DNA of 64,000 bases, taken from the NCBI GenBank assembly GCA_965224205.1, contig CBDCYN010000029.1, positions 248,001-312,000 on the forward strand. Reading direction: 5' to 3'. The stretch is from CBDCYN01 sp965224205. GTDB lineage: Bacteria > Planctomycetota > Phycisphaerae > Phycisphaerales > Phycisphaeraceae. Shown here one piece after another: positions 12,208 through 21,191 of the stretch (positions are counted from its first letter, which is position 1; each line of letters opens with the position of its first letter). The position numbers were made by a program, and so were the translations under genes. The notes beneath the pieces were generated by a model that had not been told where the DNA came from, ran no database searches, and saw nothing but the letters and a program-made list of their open reading frames with translations.

Positions 12208-14631
12208 CTAGAACGAATCAGAGTCGACTTCGGCGGTCGACTCGGCCGCCCCGTCCTCTTGCGGAGCATCAGCGGCCTGTGAGCTATCTACATCATCCGG
12301 GTCATCCCCATCGGCGTTGTCTGCTGCGGCATCGGTGGCGACCTGTTTTTCTAGGTCCTCGCTGGTGACCTCGATGCTCTCGATATCCGTGATCGGGGTT
12401 TCGGGGATCACCTCGTATTGCTCATTAACGACCTTGAGCGGTTGCATCTCGACCGTTGGCTGTTGAGCCTGAGCTTGCGGCGCTTGGGCCTGAGCCTGAG
12501 CCTGTGTCTGTGTAGCTTTTGAGCTCTTTGGCGTGGCGGCCGCCGCGGCGCGGTCCTTGTTCTTCTTGATCACGATGGCATTGACGGCTTCGCTCGCTGG
12601 CGCGTCCGGCTCGGTGCCCATCCCCACGTTCTCGATTGAGCTCGACTCGACCGGGCGGTTGCCGGGATCTTGATTAGCCTGCCGGGGCTCGCCGCTGTCG
12701 AGGGCGCTTTCGAGAGCGTCCTGGTCGGACCAGAAGTCCGAGGCCGATGGGTCCAGGTCCGCGGTTGGGGCTGGCGTGTTGCTGGACTCGGTGGCCGCTG
12801 ACGGGAACGGGGCCGACGGCGGTGTCTGAGAGGACGAGGACCAGTGCTTCGAGCCGTTGAGCCGGTTATTGATGATCTGCTCGACCGCGTCCTTGAACAC
12901 GCTGGACCCGGGCCAGTCATCGAGATTTTCCCCGGTTAGCTCGGCTTTGAGCCGGCGTGCCTCGGGCATCTTGGGGTCCAGGGATAGGGCCAGGTTCGTG
13001 CACCACAGGGACATGTCGTAGTCGCCCTCGTGGTAGTGGTCGATGGCGTTGCGCATGTGCCCGGCGATCAGCTTGCTGCGCGACCAGGGCAGCAGGCCGT
13101 GGCGGATCCCCAAACGGGTGTGCTCGACGCTGTCCTCGCCCCGTTCGCCGGCGGCGTAGAGGGCTTCGTCTTTGACCACGGTGGGCTTGATCAGGAAGAT
13201 CACTTCCGACCGCTGGGTTTGGTCGTCGTGCCCCTTGAACGCCGCACCGGCGATCGGGATGTCGCCCAGGAACGGCCACTGGGAGCGCGACACGGTGGTG
13301 TCTTCCTTGAACAAACCGCCCAAGACCACGGCCTGGCCGCTGCGGACCATGATGTTGGTCGTGATCTCCTGAGTGGTCTCGTTGGGGATCACGACGCCGT
13401 CGGCCACGGCGGTCGAGCCGTCGGAGATCGACGGGCGAAGCTCGAGCCGCACGAAGTCGTCTTCCCCGACGAACGGCCGCACCGACAGCTGGGTGCCGAT
13501 GTCGAGGAATTCGACGGTCTGGGTCGTGGCGGTGTCGGTGGCGGTTGTGGACAGGTACCCCAGCCGGCCGCCGACCAGCAGGTCAGCCCGCTGACGGTTG
13601 AGCACCAGCAGTTTCGGGTTGGCGACCACGGTCGTGTCGGTCACGCGGTCCAGGGCTCGGATGAAGACCGAGAACTCGCTGCCGAGGATACCGATCTTCA
13701 GACCCGACTCGCCCGCCAACGCGCCGCCAACGGTGCTCTGGATCGCCTCGCCTTCGCCGATCGCCCCGAAGACGGTCTCGGCGTCGCCGGAGATCGAGTC
13801 GGGGTTCATGATCGTGTCGACCACGTTCAGCGGGGTTTCGAACGAGCCCATGGAGTACTCGGCGAGGATGTTGAAGTCGACCCCCAGCGCGTTGGCCTCA
13901 TCGAGGGTGGCCTGGAGGATCGTCGCTTCGACGAGGACCTGTTTGGGCCTCACGTCGAGTTCTTTGATCAGGTTCACGACCTCGTCGACGACTTCCGCGT
14001 AGTCGCGTACCACGAGGGTCTCCATGTGGGAGTAGCTGTTCGATCCGGCGTCCCCGGCCGAGGGGGTGATCCCGCCGGGGGGGGCCCCGGTGGCTGAGAT
14101 CGACCCGGCGGACGACAGCAGGGGCGTGGCGAAGGCTGAGGCATCGTCTGCGGTGAGATAGTTGAGGCGCACCACCCGGTAGGTGAGCTGGCGCTCGGAC
14201 TCTTCGATCTCTTTGAGTTCCGAGGCGGTGTAGACGTACACGAAGTTGCCCTGCTCGCGGTAGCCGAACCCATTGGGTTGGAGGATCGCGTCGAGGGCTT
14301 CGTAGAACTCCACGCCGTAGAGGTCGGCCGAGATCGACCCGGCGACGTTGCGGCTGGCTACGATGTTGCGCTGGGACTGGATGCTCAGCAGCTGCAAGAC
14401 CCGGGAGATTTCGAGGTCTTTGACGTGCAGGTCGATCTGGCCGGCGTTGCCCACGGACACGGACTGCCCGTCGGGGATGTCCTCGAGGCCCGCGTCGGCG
14501 CCGGCCGGTTCGTCAAAGAGGCCGGCGTCGTCCATCGGCGGGTCTTCGGCCCGTAGCGCCGGCCCGGTGCCGAGACAGCCGATGAAGGCCCCTACCATTG
14601 TCCACGTTGTCCAATCTGTTCGCTTGATCAT
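12208..14631 (-). CDS. gspD: Secretin of a type II secretion / type IV pilus-like system
   Basis: An 807-residue outer-membrane secretin. A signal peptide (MIKRTDWTTWTM... to ALRA) is followed by an STN/N0-like domain (DLEISRVLQLLSIQSQRNIV), an N1-like domain, and the secretin core with VEATILQATLDEANALGVDF and a VVLGGLFKEDTT block near the end of the core. The last 270 residues are unusual: a short helical TPR-like part, then a long low-complexity tail rich in Ala, Gln, Ser and acidic residues. Start at 14631 has GGGGAG upstream and yields the signal peptide; an in-frame start 11 codons earlier does not. It is downstream of the gspB-like gene by 43 bases. Assignment to secretin is firm, the exact system less so. 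Confidence 0.9.
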   Translation of the reverse strand: MIKRTDWTTWTMVGAFIGCLGTGPALRAEDPPMDDAGLFDEPAGADAGLEDIPDGQSVSVGNAGQIDLHVKDLEISRVLQLLSIQSQRNIVASRNVAGSISADLYGVEFYEALDAILQPNGFGYREQGNFVYVYTASELKEIEESERQLTYRVVRLNYLTADDASAFATPLLSSAGSISATGAPPGGITPSAGDAGSNSYSHMETLVVRDYAEVVDEVVNLIKELDVRPKQVLVEATILQATLDEANALGVDFNILAEYSMGSFETPLNVVDTIMNPDSISGDAETVFGAIGEGEAIQSTVGGALAGESGLKIGILGSEFSVFIRALDRVTDTTVVANPKLLVLNRQRADLLVGGRLGYLSTTATDTATTQTVEFLDIGTQLSVRPFVGEDDFVRLELRPSISDGSTAVADGVVIPNETTQEITTNIMVRSGQAVVLGGLFKEDTTVSRSQWPFLGDIPIAGAAFKGHDDQTQRSEVIFLIKPTVVKDEALYAAGERGEDSVEHTRLGIRHGLLPWSRSKLIAGHMRNAIDHYHEGDYDMSLWCTNLALSLDPKMPEARRLKAELTGENLDDWPGSSVFKDAVEQIINNRLNGSKHWSSSSQTPPSAPFPSAATESSNTPAPTADLDPSASDFWSDQDALESALDSGEPRQANQDPGNRPVESSSIENVGMGTEPDAPASEAVNAIVIKKNKDRAAAAATPKSSKATQTQAQAQAQAPQAQAQQPTVEMQPLKVVNEQYEVIPETPITDIESIEVTSEDLEKQVATDAAADNADGDDPDDVDSSQAADAPQEDGAAESTAEVDSDSF

Positions 14632-14674
14632 GGTTGACTCCCCGGCCCTAAGATCGTCTGGCAACCCGCGGGCC

Positions 14675-15148
14675 TCATTCGTTTTGAAAACCTACTGCCT
14701 CTAGCTCGATCTGGGCTGCGTCTTTTTCCAGTATGACACGGTCCTGTTTGATCTCTCGTAGCACATATCCGTCGATCTCTTGCCCGGCCGCGATCGTCTG
14801 ACCGTTGATCACGGCGGTGGGCGGGTTGCCCCCGATGATGTCCTCCAACACCATCGAGGACCCGGCCGCCTGAGCGGCGTGAGTATCATCGGCTGGTTCG
14901 GTGTGCGACTTTTCTGCCTCTGGCGAGGTTGGTGCAGGTTGTAAGATTTGCGGCTGGTTCCCGTGGGGCAGGGAGGGCGGGGGGGTGGTCTGGCGCTGTT
15001 CGGGCAGGGCCTCTGCGGTGCGGGGGACTTCCTTTAGCTGTAGCTTGCCCCAGATCAGCAGGCCGATGACCAGGCCGCTGGCCACGATCGACACGATCGC
15101 TCCCTTGATCGCTATCTTTTCGATTTCCTCGCGTGTATGACACTTCAT
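14675..15148 (-). CDS. GspB/PilP-like inner-membrane protein of the secretion cluster
   Basis: A 157-residue bitopic protein: short cytoplasmic start, one membrane helix (about residues 16-34, IVSIVASGLVIGLLIW), a proline-rich periplasmic linker, and a small C-terminal domain with PPTAVINGQTIAAGQEIDGY and VILEKDAAQIELE. That domain matches the GspB C-terminal / PilP type that contacts the secretin. It lies directly upstream of the secretin gene in the same direction, which supports the role of linking the inner-membrane platform to the secretin. Confidence 0.75.
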   Translation of the reverse strand: MKCHTREEIEKIAIKGAIVSIVASGLVIGLLIWGKLQLKEVPRTAEALPEQRQTTPPPSLPHGNQPQILQPAPTSPEAEKSHTEPADDTHAAQAAGSSMVLEDIIGGNPPTAVINGQTIAAGQEIDGYVLREIKQDRVILEKDAAQIELEAVGFQNE

Positions 15149-15311
15149 GGTGCATTGCCTCTCTTGTTTGCCGCTGTTGGCATCGGTCGGTCTTGAACCA
15201 CGGATGAGCAGGCGCCGGCCGCAGACCCGACTGGGTTGTCGTGGCGCGGACCCGGTGAGCGGGCCGTCGGATGGTGATGAAGAGCGCCTGCGTGGTGTGG
15301 GTTGGCCCGTG

Positions 15312-15848
15312 TTACGGGACCTGGTCCACGGTTACCCGGCCCGTAAACGGCGCGACCGTGACCCTTAACCGTGTGTTATTGAACACCACATCGACACTGC
15401 CCCCGTTGGTCGGCCCGCCCAGTGCGTCAAACTCCAGCGTGGGGAACCCTCCGAAGCCGGGGTTCTCGAGGGTCACGCCGTCGAAACGCTCATCGGTATT
15501 AAAATTGATGAGGTAGTTGGGGCCGCTGGCGGCGCCTTTCCACGCGACGGTCAGCGCATTGGTTGGTGCCGGGATGACGTTGAGGAGGAACGAATCGTCG
15601 GCGGTCAGCCAGTAGCGGTTGTTGGCGACGTCAAAGACCACACGCCGGGTGTCCTGGGCGGCGATCGCGTCGTTCTGGGCATAGAGGATGTCTGCGATCA
15701 CCGAACGGGCGGCGGCCTGGACCCCGAGGGTGCCCGCGGTGAGCAGGTGCGGGACGACGATCGCCCCGGCTAGGCCGATGATCGTGACCACGACCAAGAC
15801 CTCGACTAGTGTAAACGCTCGATCCGGCCTGCGAACGGTTCGGTCCAT
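15312..15848 (-). CDS. Type II secretion prepilin (GspH-like pseudopilin)
   Basis: A 178-residue pilin-like protein with the class III prepilin signal RAFTLVEVLVVVTIIGLAGA after a 12-residue basic leader. The residue before the cleavage site is Ala rather than the usual Gly. The hydrophobic helix is followed by a globular domain with the GspH-type TLV...RSVIADILYAQNDAIA helix. No pilin-processing peptidase is in the window. It shares strand and spacing with the secretin cluster. Confidence 0.85.
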   Translation of the reverse strand: MDRTVRRPDRAFTLVEVLVVVTIIGLAGAIVVPHLLTAGTLGVQAAARSVIADILYAQNDAIAAQDTRRVVFDVANNRYWLTADDSFLLNVIPAPTNALTVAWKGAASGPNYLINFNTDERFDGVTLENPGFGGFPTLEFDALGGPTNGGSVDVVFNNTRLRVTVAPFTGRVTVDQVP

Positions 15849-15870
15849 CGGTTTGGACTCCCACGCCCCC

Positions 15871-16152
15871 TTAGTCGTCTTTGGCTCGGCGTTCGACGCG
15901 AACCCTCGCCTGCCCTGACTTGAACATGTCTGCTAGCGCTTCGGTCTGTTGGACCTGCTTCTTGAGCAGGTCGACGATCTGTTTACGCTGGGCGCCGGCA
16001 TTGGGGATGCCCGACGCGTACGCGGCCCGGGGCCCGAACGCCTGCTGGCTGGTGGTTGGATCGGTGGCGGTATTCCACGACGTCCAGAGCTGCACCGACA
16101 ACAGAACCGCTAAGATCGTCAAGATCGTGTTGAGGTAGCGTAAGGAATGCAT
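15871..16152 (-). CDS. Small membrane-anchored protein at the head of the secretion cluster
   Basis: A 93-residue protein with one N-terminal hydrophobic segment (LNTILTILAVLLSVQLW) and a charged C-terminal helix (QRKQIVDLLKKQVQQTEAL). Start at 16152 is chosen because GGAG lies seven bases before it. It is 22 bases upstream of the prepilin gene on the same strand and so is probably cotranscribed. The family is not recognised; a single-pass membrane protein of the secretion operon is the most that can be said. Confidence 0.6.
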   Translation of the reverse strand: MHSLRYLNTILTILAVLLSVQLWTSWNTATDPTTSQQAFGPRAAYASGIPNAGAQRKQIVDLLKKQVQQTEALADMFKSGQARVRVERRAKDD

Positions 16153-16605
16153 GTGGGGTCTCCTTTGTTGGCCCCGGTCGGTTTGCCGGGTGTGCTTCGA
16201 CGCCGCGACCACGCCGATCCCGCGTCAGCCGACGCGCGGCGACGGGGGTATGGAATCTTTTCATCGGTTCGATCAAGGCCCGGCTTTGGGCAGATCGATC
16301 GAAAGGTTTTGAGGGTAGGGGCGTTTGTACGAAATAGACGTGTTGCGCCTCGAAGCGCCACGGTGGGGGCGATGTTGACCCCGGGGAGGGTCGTGTTGTG
16401 TTTAAGATCTACGCTGCGCGTTGATCCGGGGTGGGGCTATCGATGATGAGGTAGGGGGCTGGCTGCTTCTGTGAACTTCGGTTGATACGGATCTGGATTA
16501 ATTCATACGGGGTATATGGAAGAGAAGAGCCCGCTTCCTGACGGGCGCGGCTCGCTGCGATCACGCACGGATTAATCCAGATCCGTATGATACGCTTCCA
16601 GAATA
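16153..16605. other. Intergenic region with palindromic repeats
   Basis: No gene seen. An inverted pair ATACGGATCTGGATTAAT (16477-16494) and its complement (16570-16587) encloses a REP-like motif. The region upstream of 16152 should carry the promoter of the secretion cluster, but no clear boxes are visible. Confidence 0.45.
16477..16587. repeat. REP-like repeat flanked by inverted arms
   Basis: Arms of 18 bases (ATACGGATCTGGATTAAT and complement) border CCCGCTTCCTGACGGGCGCG. A related right arm (GGATTAATCTGGATACATAT) follows the REP copy near 48900. Confidence 0.7.
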
Positions 16606-16713
16606 ATTCTGAGTCGATTTAGTAAGATGCGGCAGATGGCCTGACTAGGGACGGTCGGGCTTGAGTGATCGAGCGATGATGGCATGGAGGCCGACGATGA
16701 AGATCTCTTTACC

Positions 16714-17980
16714 TGTACTAGCCACCACTTCATCTGACACGCGAGAGTTATCTGGCAACAGCAAGACTGCCGCTTCGAGTGTCTTTCGTCCGCGCCTCGA
16801 TCGCGCCTTGGGTGACGCCCAGATCCTCGGCTCGGCTCTCGTTCGCTTCGCTCACCCGAACCCCTTCTAGAGAAGAGCCATCGAGCCGCTTGGCGTGGGC
16901 TAACGGGATCGAATCCTTGAACGTCGCCATCGGGGTCTTGCCGTAACAGTAGCGGCCGCTGTGGGGTCGCTGTTCATTGTACGTCACCAGCCACGCATCC
17001 AAGTCGGCTTGGAGTTCTTCGAGGCTCGTGTAGATCTTCTTGCGGAACGCGATGCTATAAAACTCGTCCTGCATCGTCTTGTGCAGCCGTTCGCAGATCC
17101 CGTTGGTCTGCGGGCTTCGGGCTTTGGTCTTGGTGTGATCGATGTCCTCGATCGCCAGGTACAGCTGATATTCGTGGTGCTCACGATTCCCGCAGTACTC
17201 CGTGCCGCGGTCGGTGAGGATGCGTAGCAGGTCCACGTCGTGCTGTTCGTACCACGGGATCACCCGGTCGTTGAGCAGATCCGCGGCCACGAGGGCGTTC
17301 TTGCGATCATAGAGCTTTGCGTGCGCCACCCGCGTATACGTATCGATAAACGTCTGCTGATAGATCCGGCCCACGCCCTTGATCGTGCCCACGTAATACG
17401 TGTCTTGAGCCCCGAGGTAGCCGGGGTGTTCGGTTTCAATTTCACCGTGGGCCTGCTTGTCTTGCTTGGCTTTTTCCAACGCCACGACCTGGGCTTCGGT
17501 CAGCACGGTGTGGTCGGGGTCCTGAGCCATCTTGGCTTCGAGTGCCTTGAGTCGCTTCTTGAACGTCTCAAGATCATGCCGCAGCCACACGCTTCGCACC
17601 CCGCCCGGTGAGATGAGCTTGCCTTGCTTCTTGAGTTCGTTCGACACCCGCACCTGCCCGTAAGCGGGCTGCTCGATCGCGAACGCGACCACGGCTTGCT
17701 CGATCTCGGGGTCGACGCGGTTGGCCAGGATCGGCTTCTTGCGGCTGATCTCTTGAAGGGCCAACTCCCCGCCCTGGTCGTAGAGCTGCTTGAACCGGTA
17801 GAAGCTATCCCGGGAATACCCCATCACCTTGCACGCCTGCGACACGCTGCCCAGCGCCTGGGCCAGCTTGAGCAACCCCACTTTGTTGGCAATGATCTTC
17901 TGGTCGGTGGTCATCTGACGGTCTCCTTCTGTGAGAAACAAAGATTAACGGAAGCGTCAGATGAAGTCTTAACTAATACA
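16714..17980 (-). mobile_element. IS481-type insertion sequence, copy 1
   Basis: 1267 bp with terminal inverted repeats of about 25 bases, TGTACTAGCCACCACTTCAT against TGTATTAGTTAAGACTTCAT on the other end. It is the same length as copy 2 and looks identical in sequence. The flanks show no exact target duplication (TCTTTACC against GTTTTACG share only TTTAC). It sits inside an IS630-type element. Confidence 0.9.
16748..17914 (-). CDS. IS481-family transposase, copy 1
   Basis: A 388-residue transposase with an N-terminal helix-turn-helix (LAQALGSVSQACKVMGYSRD) and an rve/DDE integrase core: the aspartate in QDTYYVGT, the aspartate in ILTDRGTEYCG and the glutamate in SPQTNGICERLHKTM. The start at 17914 has AAGGAG eight bases upstream; an in-frame codon nine residues earlier has no such site. 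The protein equals that of the copy at 21226. It appears intact, so this element may be active. Confidence 0.92.
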   Translation of the reverse strand: MTTDQKIIANKVGLLKLAQALGSVSQACKVMGYSRDSFYRFKQLYDQGGELALQEISRKKPILANRVDPEIEQAVVAFAIEQPAYGQVRVSNELKKQGKLISPGGVRSVWLRHDLETFKKRLKALEAKMAQDPDHTVLTEAQVVALEKAKQDKQAHGEIETEHPGYLGAQDTYYVGTIKGVGRIYQQTFIDTYTRVAHAKLYDRKNALVAADLLNDRVIPWYEQHDVDLLRILTDRGTEYCGNREHHEYQLYLAIEDIDHTKTKARSPQTNGICERLHKTMQDEFYSIAFRKKIYTSLEELQADLDAWLVTYNEQRPHSGRYCYGKTPMATFKDSIPLAHAKRLDGSSLEGVRVSEANESRAEDLGVTQGAIEARTKDTRSGSLAVAR

Positions 17981-19043
17981 GTTTTACGACACCCCGAAGA
18001 CCTTGATGAACTCAAGCGGCGGATCGGCCGTGAACGCAACGCCAAGCAGCGTGATCGATATCGGGCGGTGAGGTGGGCGTTGGAAGGTAAGAGTTCTTAC
18101 TGGATCGCCGACACGCTCGATCGCGGCCGGGCTTCCGTGCAGCGTTGGGCCTACGCGTACCGCGACGGCGGGATCGACGCGCTCGTCATCAGGCCCCAGC
18201 CAGGCCGCCCCACCAAGCTAGGTCGAGATCAAGAAGACGCGTTCATACAACGACTCGACACCGGGCCCACCGACGCCGACCAGGGCGTGTGCACCTTGCG
18301 AGGCAAAGATGTCGTGCGGATCCTCGATCAAGAATTCGGCGTGCCCTACAGTCTCCAAGGCGCCTACGACCTGCTGCACCGGTTGGGGTATTCATGCCTG
18401 ACGCCGCGGCCGAAGCATCGCAAGAACGATCCCGAAGCGATGGCGACGTGGCGGCAAGACACCCCCCTTTGATCCAAGAGATTCAAGACGAACATCCCGA
18501 TCAGCGGGTCGAGGTGTGGTTCCAGGACGAAGCCCGTTTCGGCCAGCAAGGCACGCTCACGAAAGTCTGGGCCCCCAAGGGATCGCGTCCCACCGCCGTG
18601 AAGCAGACCGAGTATGAATGGGTCTACCTGTTCGCGGCGGTCAATCCGGGCACCGGTCGATCCTCGGCTCTGTTGGCCCCGACGGTGAACACCGACTACA
18701 TGAACGAACACCTGCGGTTCATCTCCCAGGAAGCCGGCCCCGGTAAGCACGTGGTGTTGGTGTTGGATCAAGCCGGGTGGCACATGGCCAAAGCGTTGGT
18801 GGTACCCGACAACATCACGCTATTGCACCTGCCGCCGTACTCACCTGAGCTCAATCCCATCGAACGGGTGTGGGCCTATCTCAAGAGCCACTATCTATCC
18901 AACCGCGTGTTCCATGACTACGACGACCTGTTCGATGCATGTCGACAAGCGTGGAATAGATTCACCCAGGACGACCTATGCTCCATCTGCCACACATCAT
19001 GGATAACGACTCAAAATTAAGCTGGATACGTATGATTTGTCAA

Positions 19044-19487
19044 TTAGGCACAAGCGCGGGGGTCTTGTGTCGATGGGTAGCGGAGCTTGTTGTACAGGTC
19101 GAGGTTGAACGACGTATCACCAAACCGTTTGACCATGTAGCCGGCTGCCCCATTGGCGTAGGCGATCGCTTTGGTCGTTTCGTCGCTAAGCGCGGACAGC
19201 ATCACCACCGGGATCTGCTGTGAACTGGGATCGCGCTTGACCCGTTTGAGAACCTCTAACCCAGAAAGCTTCGGGAGGTTGATGTCGAGAAGAACAAGAT
19301 CGGGTCGGGGGGACTGTGTAAAGGGCCCGTGATGAAGCAGGTAGTCCAAGGCCAGTTGGCCGTCTTGGACATGGGCGATCACGTTGCCGAGGTTATCGCG
19401 GGTCAACGCCAATCTCATAAGATCGGCGTGATCTAAGTCGTCTTCAACGAGTAGGATTCTAGAAGGCCTAAGACGGGTAGCGACCAT
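19044..19487 (-). CDS. Single-domain response regulator (Rcp1-like receiver)
   Basis: A 147-residue receiver domain protein. It shows the acidic pair (VEDDLDHADL), the phospho-acceptor in LVLLDINLP, the switch residue in VVMLSA and a lysine in YMVKRFGD, which departs from the usual KP. The sequence resembles small receivers that pair with hybrid or phytochrome-like kinases. ATG at 19487 is preferred because GGAG lies six bases before it. No kinase is adjacent; it lies isolated among insertion elements. Confidence 0.85.
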   Translation of the reverse strand: MVATRLRPSRILLVEDDLDHADLMRLALTRDNLGNVIAHVQDGQLALDYLLHHGPFTQSPRPDLVLLDINLPKLSGLEVLKRVKRDPSSQQIPVVMLSALSDETTKAIAYANGAAGYMVKRFGDTSFNLDLYNKLRYPSTQDPRACA

Positions 19488-20275
19488 CGGTTGCTCCACA
19501 TTCCCTCCAACCGTTTATATCGTCTTAGCTGCCCTTGAGCTTGAAGAAAGTGGTCGAGGATCATTGGAAGTTTTGAAAACCTTAAATGACAAACGAACGG
19601 ATCGTCAACCATCCATACTCAGCATCCACGAAGTCGATCCTTAAAAAGGATGAGATTTCTCACCAAATCCATACGTTTTGTGGCTGTGATCCAGTATTTG
19701 GGCCCAAATCCTTCTTTTTTCTGCAACAAGAAAGAAATGCGGTAAAGACATTTATTCGATAGTCAATATATATTTATTGTCAAGCATGAATATCTATAGA
19801 TAGAAGGAAGTGGGTCCAAGAAGAGTTATGCATGCCACCGAGGCGGGTCAAAGATATGAGAAAAGCAATCTTCCACCGCACTTTAACCCTAACCACAGAG
19901 TGGGAAGGGCAACGGATCTTGATTGTAGTATGAGATGCTTGAATGGATCAATAATTTATGCAGATTACGATTAATATAGAGAAATAGCCAAACAATTCCG
20001 TCATTTTTTCATGATTTACCATATAATGTAAAGATTTATTGGAAAACAATAAAGGTAAAAATTTCAAATTCATGGCGAGCTTGCGTGAGGTATTTCACGA
20101 CATGTTGAAGCATGTGAAGCATAAAAATTTTTTGTTGCGTGGGTTTGACACCACGCTGGGGATCAAGTATGATGCTGTGATTGAGTGAGAGAGGTGATCC
20201 CTGTCGAGGTCGTCTCCCTCTTCGCGGGTAGTGAAGATCTATAGTCAACCTTCTAACAATGGAGAGAAAGGAAGA
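19488..20275. other. AT-rich intergenic region
   Basis: No gene seen over about 790 bases of clearly lower GC than its surroundings. Only the promoter near its right end is recognisable. Confidence 0.5.
20145..20173 (+). promoter_or_regulatory. Sigma-70-type promoter for the PEP-CTERM gene
   Basis: TTGACA (20145-20150) and TATGAT (20168-20173) are 17 bases apart, near-ideal. Transcription would start near 20180 and leave a leader of about 95 bases. Confidence 0.75.
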
Positions 20276-20857
20276 ATGTTCATGTCTGGATGTAAGAGGT
20301 TTATGGTTCTAGCGATAGCTGCGGTGTGTTTGGGTGTGGGGGCGACTTCAGCTCATGCGGAAAAGCTTCTAGTTGCAGGCGGGGCGACAAACCCAACGGA
20401 TAGCGAAGTCACGATTACTTTCGAGTTCACCAAACCGATTGCTTTAACCGATACAGTGCTGATGGCGAGTTCGATGATCAGCTACACCCTCACCGACGGT
20501 GACAAGGACGGCCAAGTGACCCTTCAAGCCGTAAGTCCGAATACCACCTTGCTCGTGGCGTCAGTTGACGATAATTCGATGGTGACCCATGATTTAGGGG
20601 TTGGTAGCGGCGATGATGGAACCTTTGCGGTTGGGTTTGGTGGCCCGTTCACCGCGTCGAATGCTTCTGCGACACCCAAAGGCACCTATGAAAGGCTCGA
20701 TGCTGTTGTTTCGTTTGTGATTTCTCCTCATGACGCCTTTAGCTTCTCGGGTTATGTTGAGGTCACCGCAGCAGATGTCGTTATCCCCGAGCCGGCGTCA
20801 TTGAGCCTCTTGGCGGTCGGGTTGGCCTCGATGTTCCAACGCAGGCGTCATCATTAA
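20276..20857 (+). CDS. PEP-CTERM sorting domain protein
   Basis: A 193-residue exported protein. A signal peptide (MFMSGCKRFMVLAIAAVCLG... to SAHA) is followed by an uncharacterised beta-rich domain and the C-terminal sorting signal: IPEPASLSLL, a hydrophobic segment and the basic tail QRRRHH. Such proteins are cut and anchored by an exosortase, not present in this window. Start at 20276 has AAGGA upstream. It stands alone between a good promoter and a strong terminator. Its function beyond surface location is unknown. Confidence 0.85.
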   Translation: MFMSGCKRFMVLAIAAVCLGVGATSAHAEKLLVAGGATNPTDSEVTITFEFTKPIALTDTVLMASSMISYTLTDGDKDGQVTLQAVSPNTTLLVASVDDNSMVTHDLGVGSGDDGTFAVGFGGPFTASNASATPKGTYERLDAVVSFVISPHDAFSFSGYVEVTAADVVIPEPASLSLLAVGLASMFQRRRHH

Positions 20858-20934
20858 TAGCTTTGCTAGTCGTCGTGTGGCACGCGAGCGCGAGCACGCG
20901 TCAGTCACTCACTCTAACCTGATATAGTTATATC

Positions 20935-20969
20935 AAAGGGCAGGGATTATTTCCCTGCCCTTTCTTTTT
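20935..20969 (+). terminator. Rho-independent terminator after the PEP-CTERM gene
   Basis: AAAGGGCAGGGA pairs perfectly with TCCCTGCCCTTT around a 5-base loop, followed by TTCTTTTT-type sequence. Confidence 0.92.
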
Positions 20970-21191
20970 AACCGTTCACGCACGAGAGATCAGGGGGAAA
21001 TGCTCTTGACTGTGGTCTAGATAGTATGAATGAGATAGGCAAGTAATGAGTGGGCTTGCGGACGGATCCATGTGGCTGAGGCAGTTCGACTTCGCGGGCA
21101 GGCGGCGATTGGCGGACGCACCAGGTAACTGTGTAATCCCCCCTCAAAAGTGAATCACTTAAAAGTAGAGGCTCCTGGCAAAAACCTTAAG
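20970..21191. other. Short gap before IS481 copy 2
   Basis: Nothing recognised apart from the target-site copy CCTTAAG at 21185-21191, which borders the insertion sequence. Confidence 0.5.

Larger units (their letters stand above)
16606..19017 (+). mobile_element. IS630-type element interrupted by an IS481-type element
   Basis: The ends are imperfect inverted repeats: the left begins ATTCTGAGTCG and continues to GGCAGATGG at about 16640; the right is its counterpart, ending CGACTCAAAAT. Both are bordered by TA (16604-16605 and 19018-19019), as expected for this family. Without the 1267-bp IS481 insertion it would be about 1.15 kb. The flanking bases pair with each other around the TA (10 of 14 positions), so the target was a palindrome with TA at its centre. 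Confidence 0.75.
16697..19020 (+). pseudogene. IS630-family transposase, interrupted
   Basis: The transposase reading frame starts with ATG at 16697 (GGAGG six bases upstream, MKISLP), is broken at 16714 by an IS481 insertion, and resumes at 17981 with HPEDLDELKRRIGRERN. It has a helix-turn-helix part (SSYWIADTLDRGRASVQRW). The first frame ends at 18472 just after a run of six C (18462-18467); the -1 frame continues with the DDE catalytic part: VWFQDEARFG, VLDQAGWH and YSPELNPIERVWAYLK. A -1 slip on the C-run would fuse the two, a common device in IS630 elements. The copy cannot make full-length enzyme as it stands. Confidence 0.8.

Noticed and set aside
13030..14097. 355-codon open frame opposite the secretin gene
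   Set aside because: Composition is that of a shadow frame (rich in His, Gly, Asp and Val), and the secretin on the other strand is certain.
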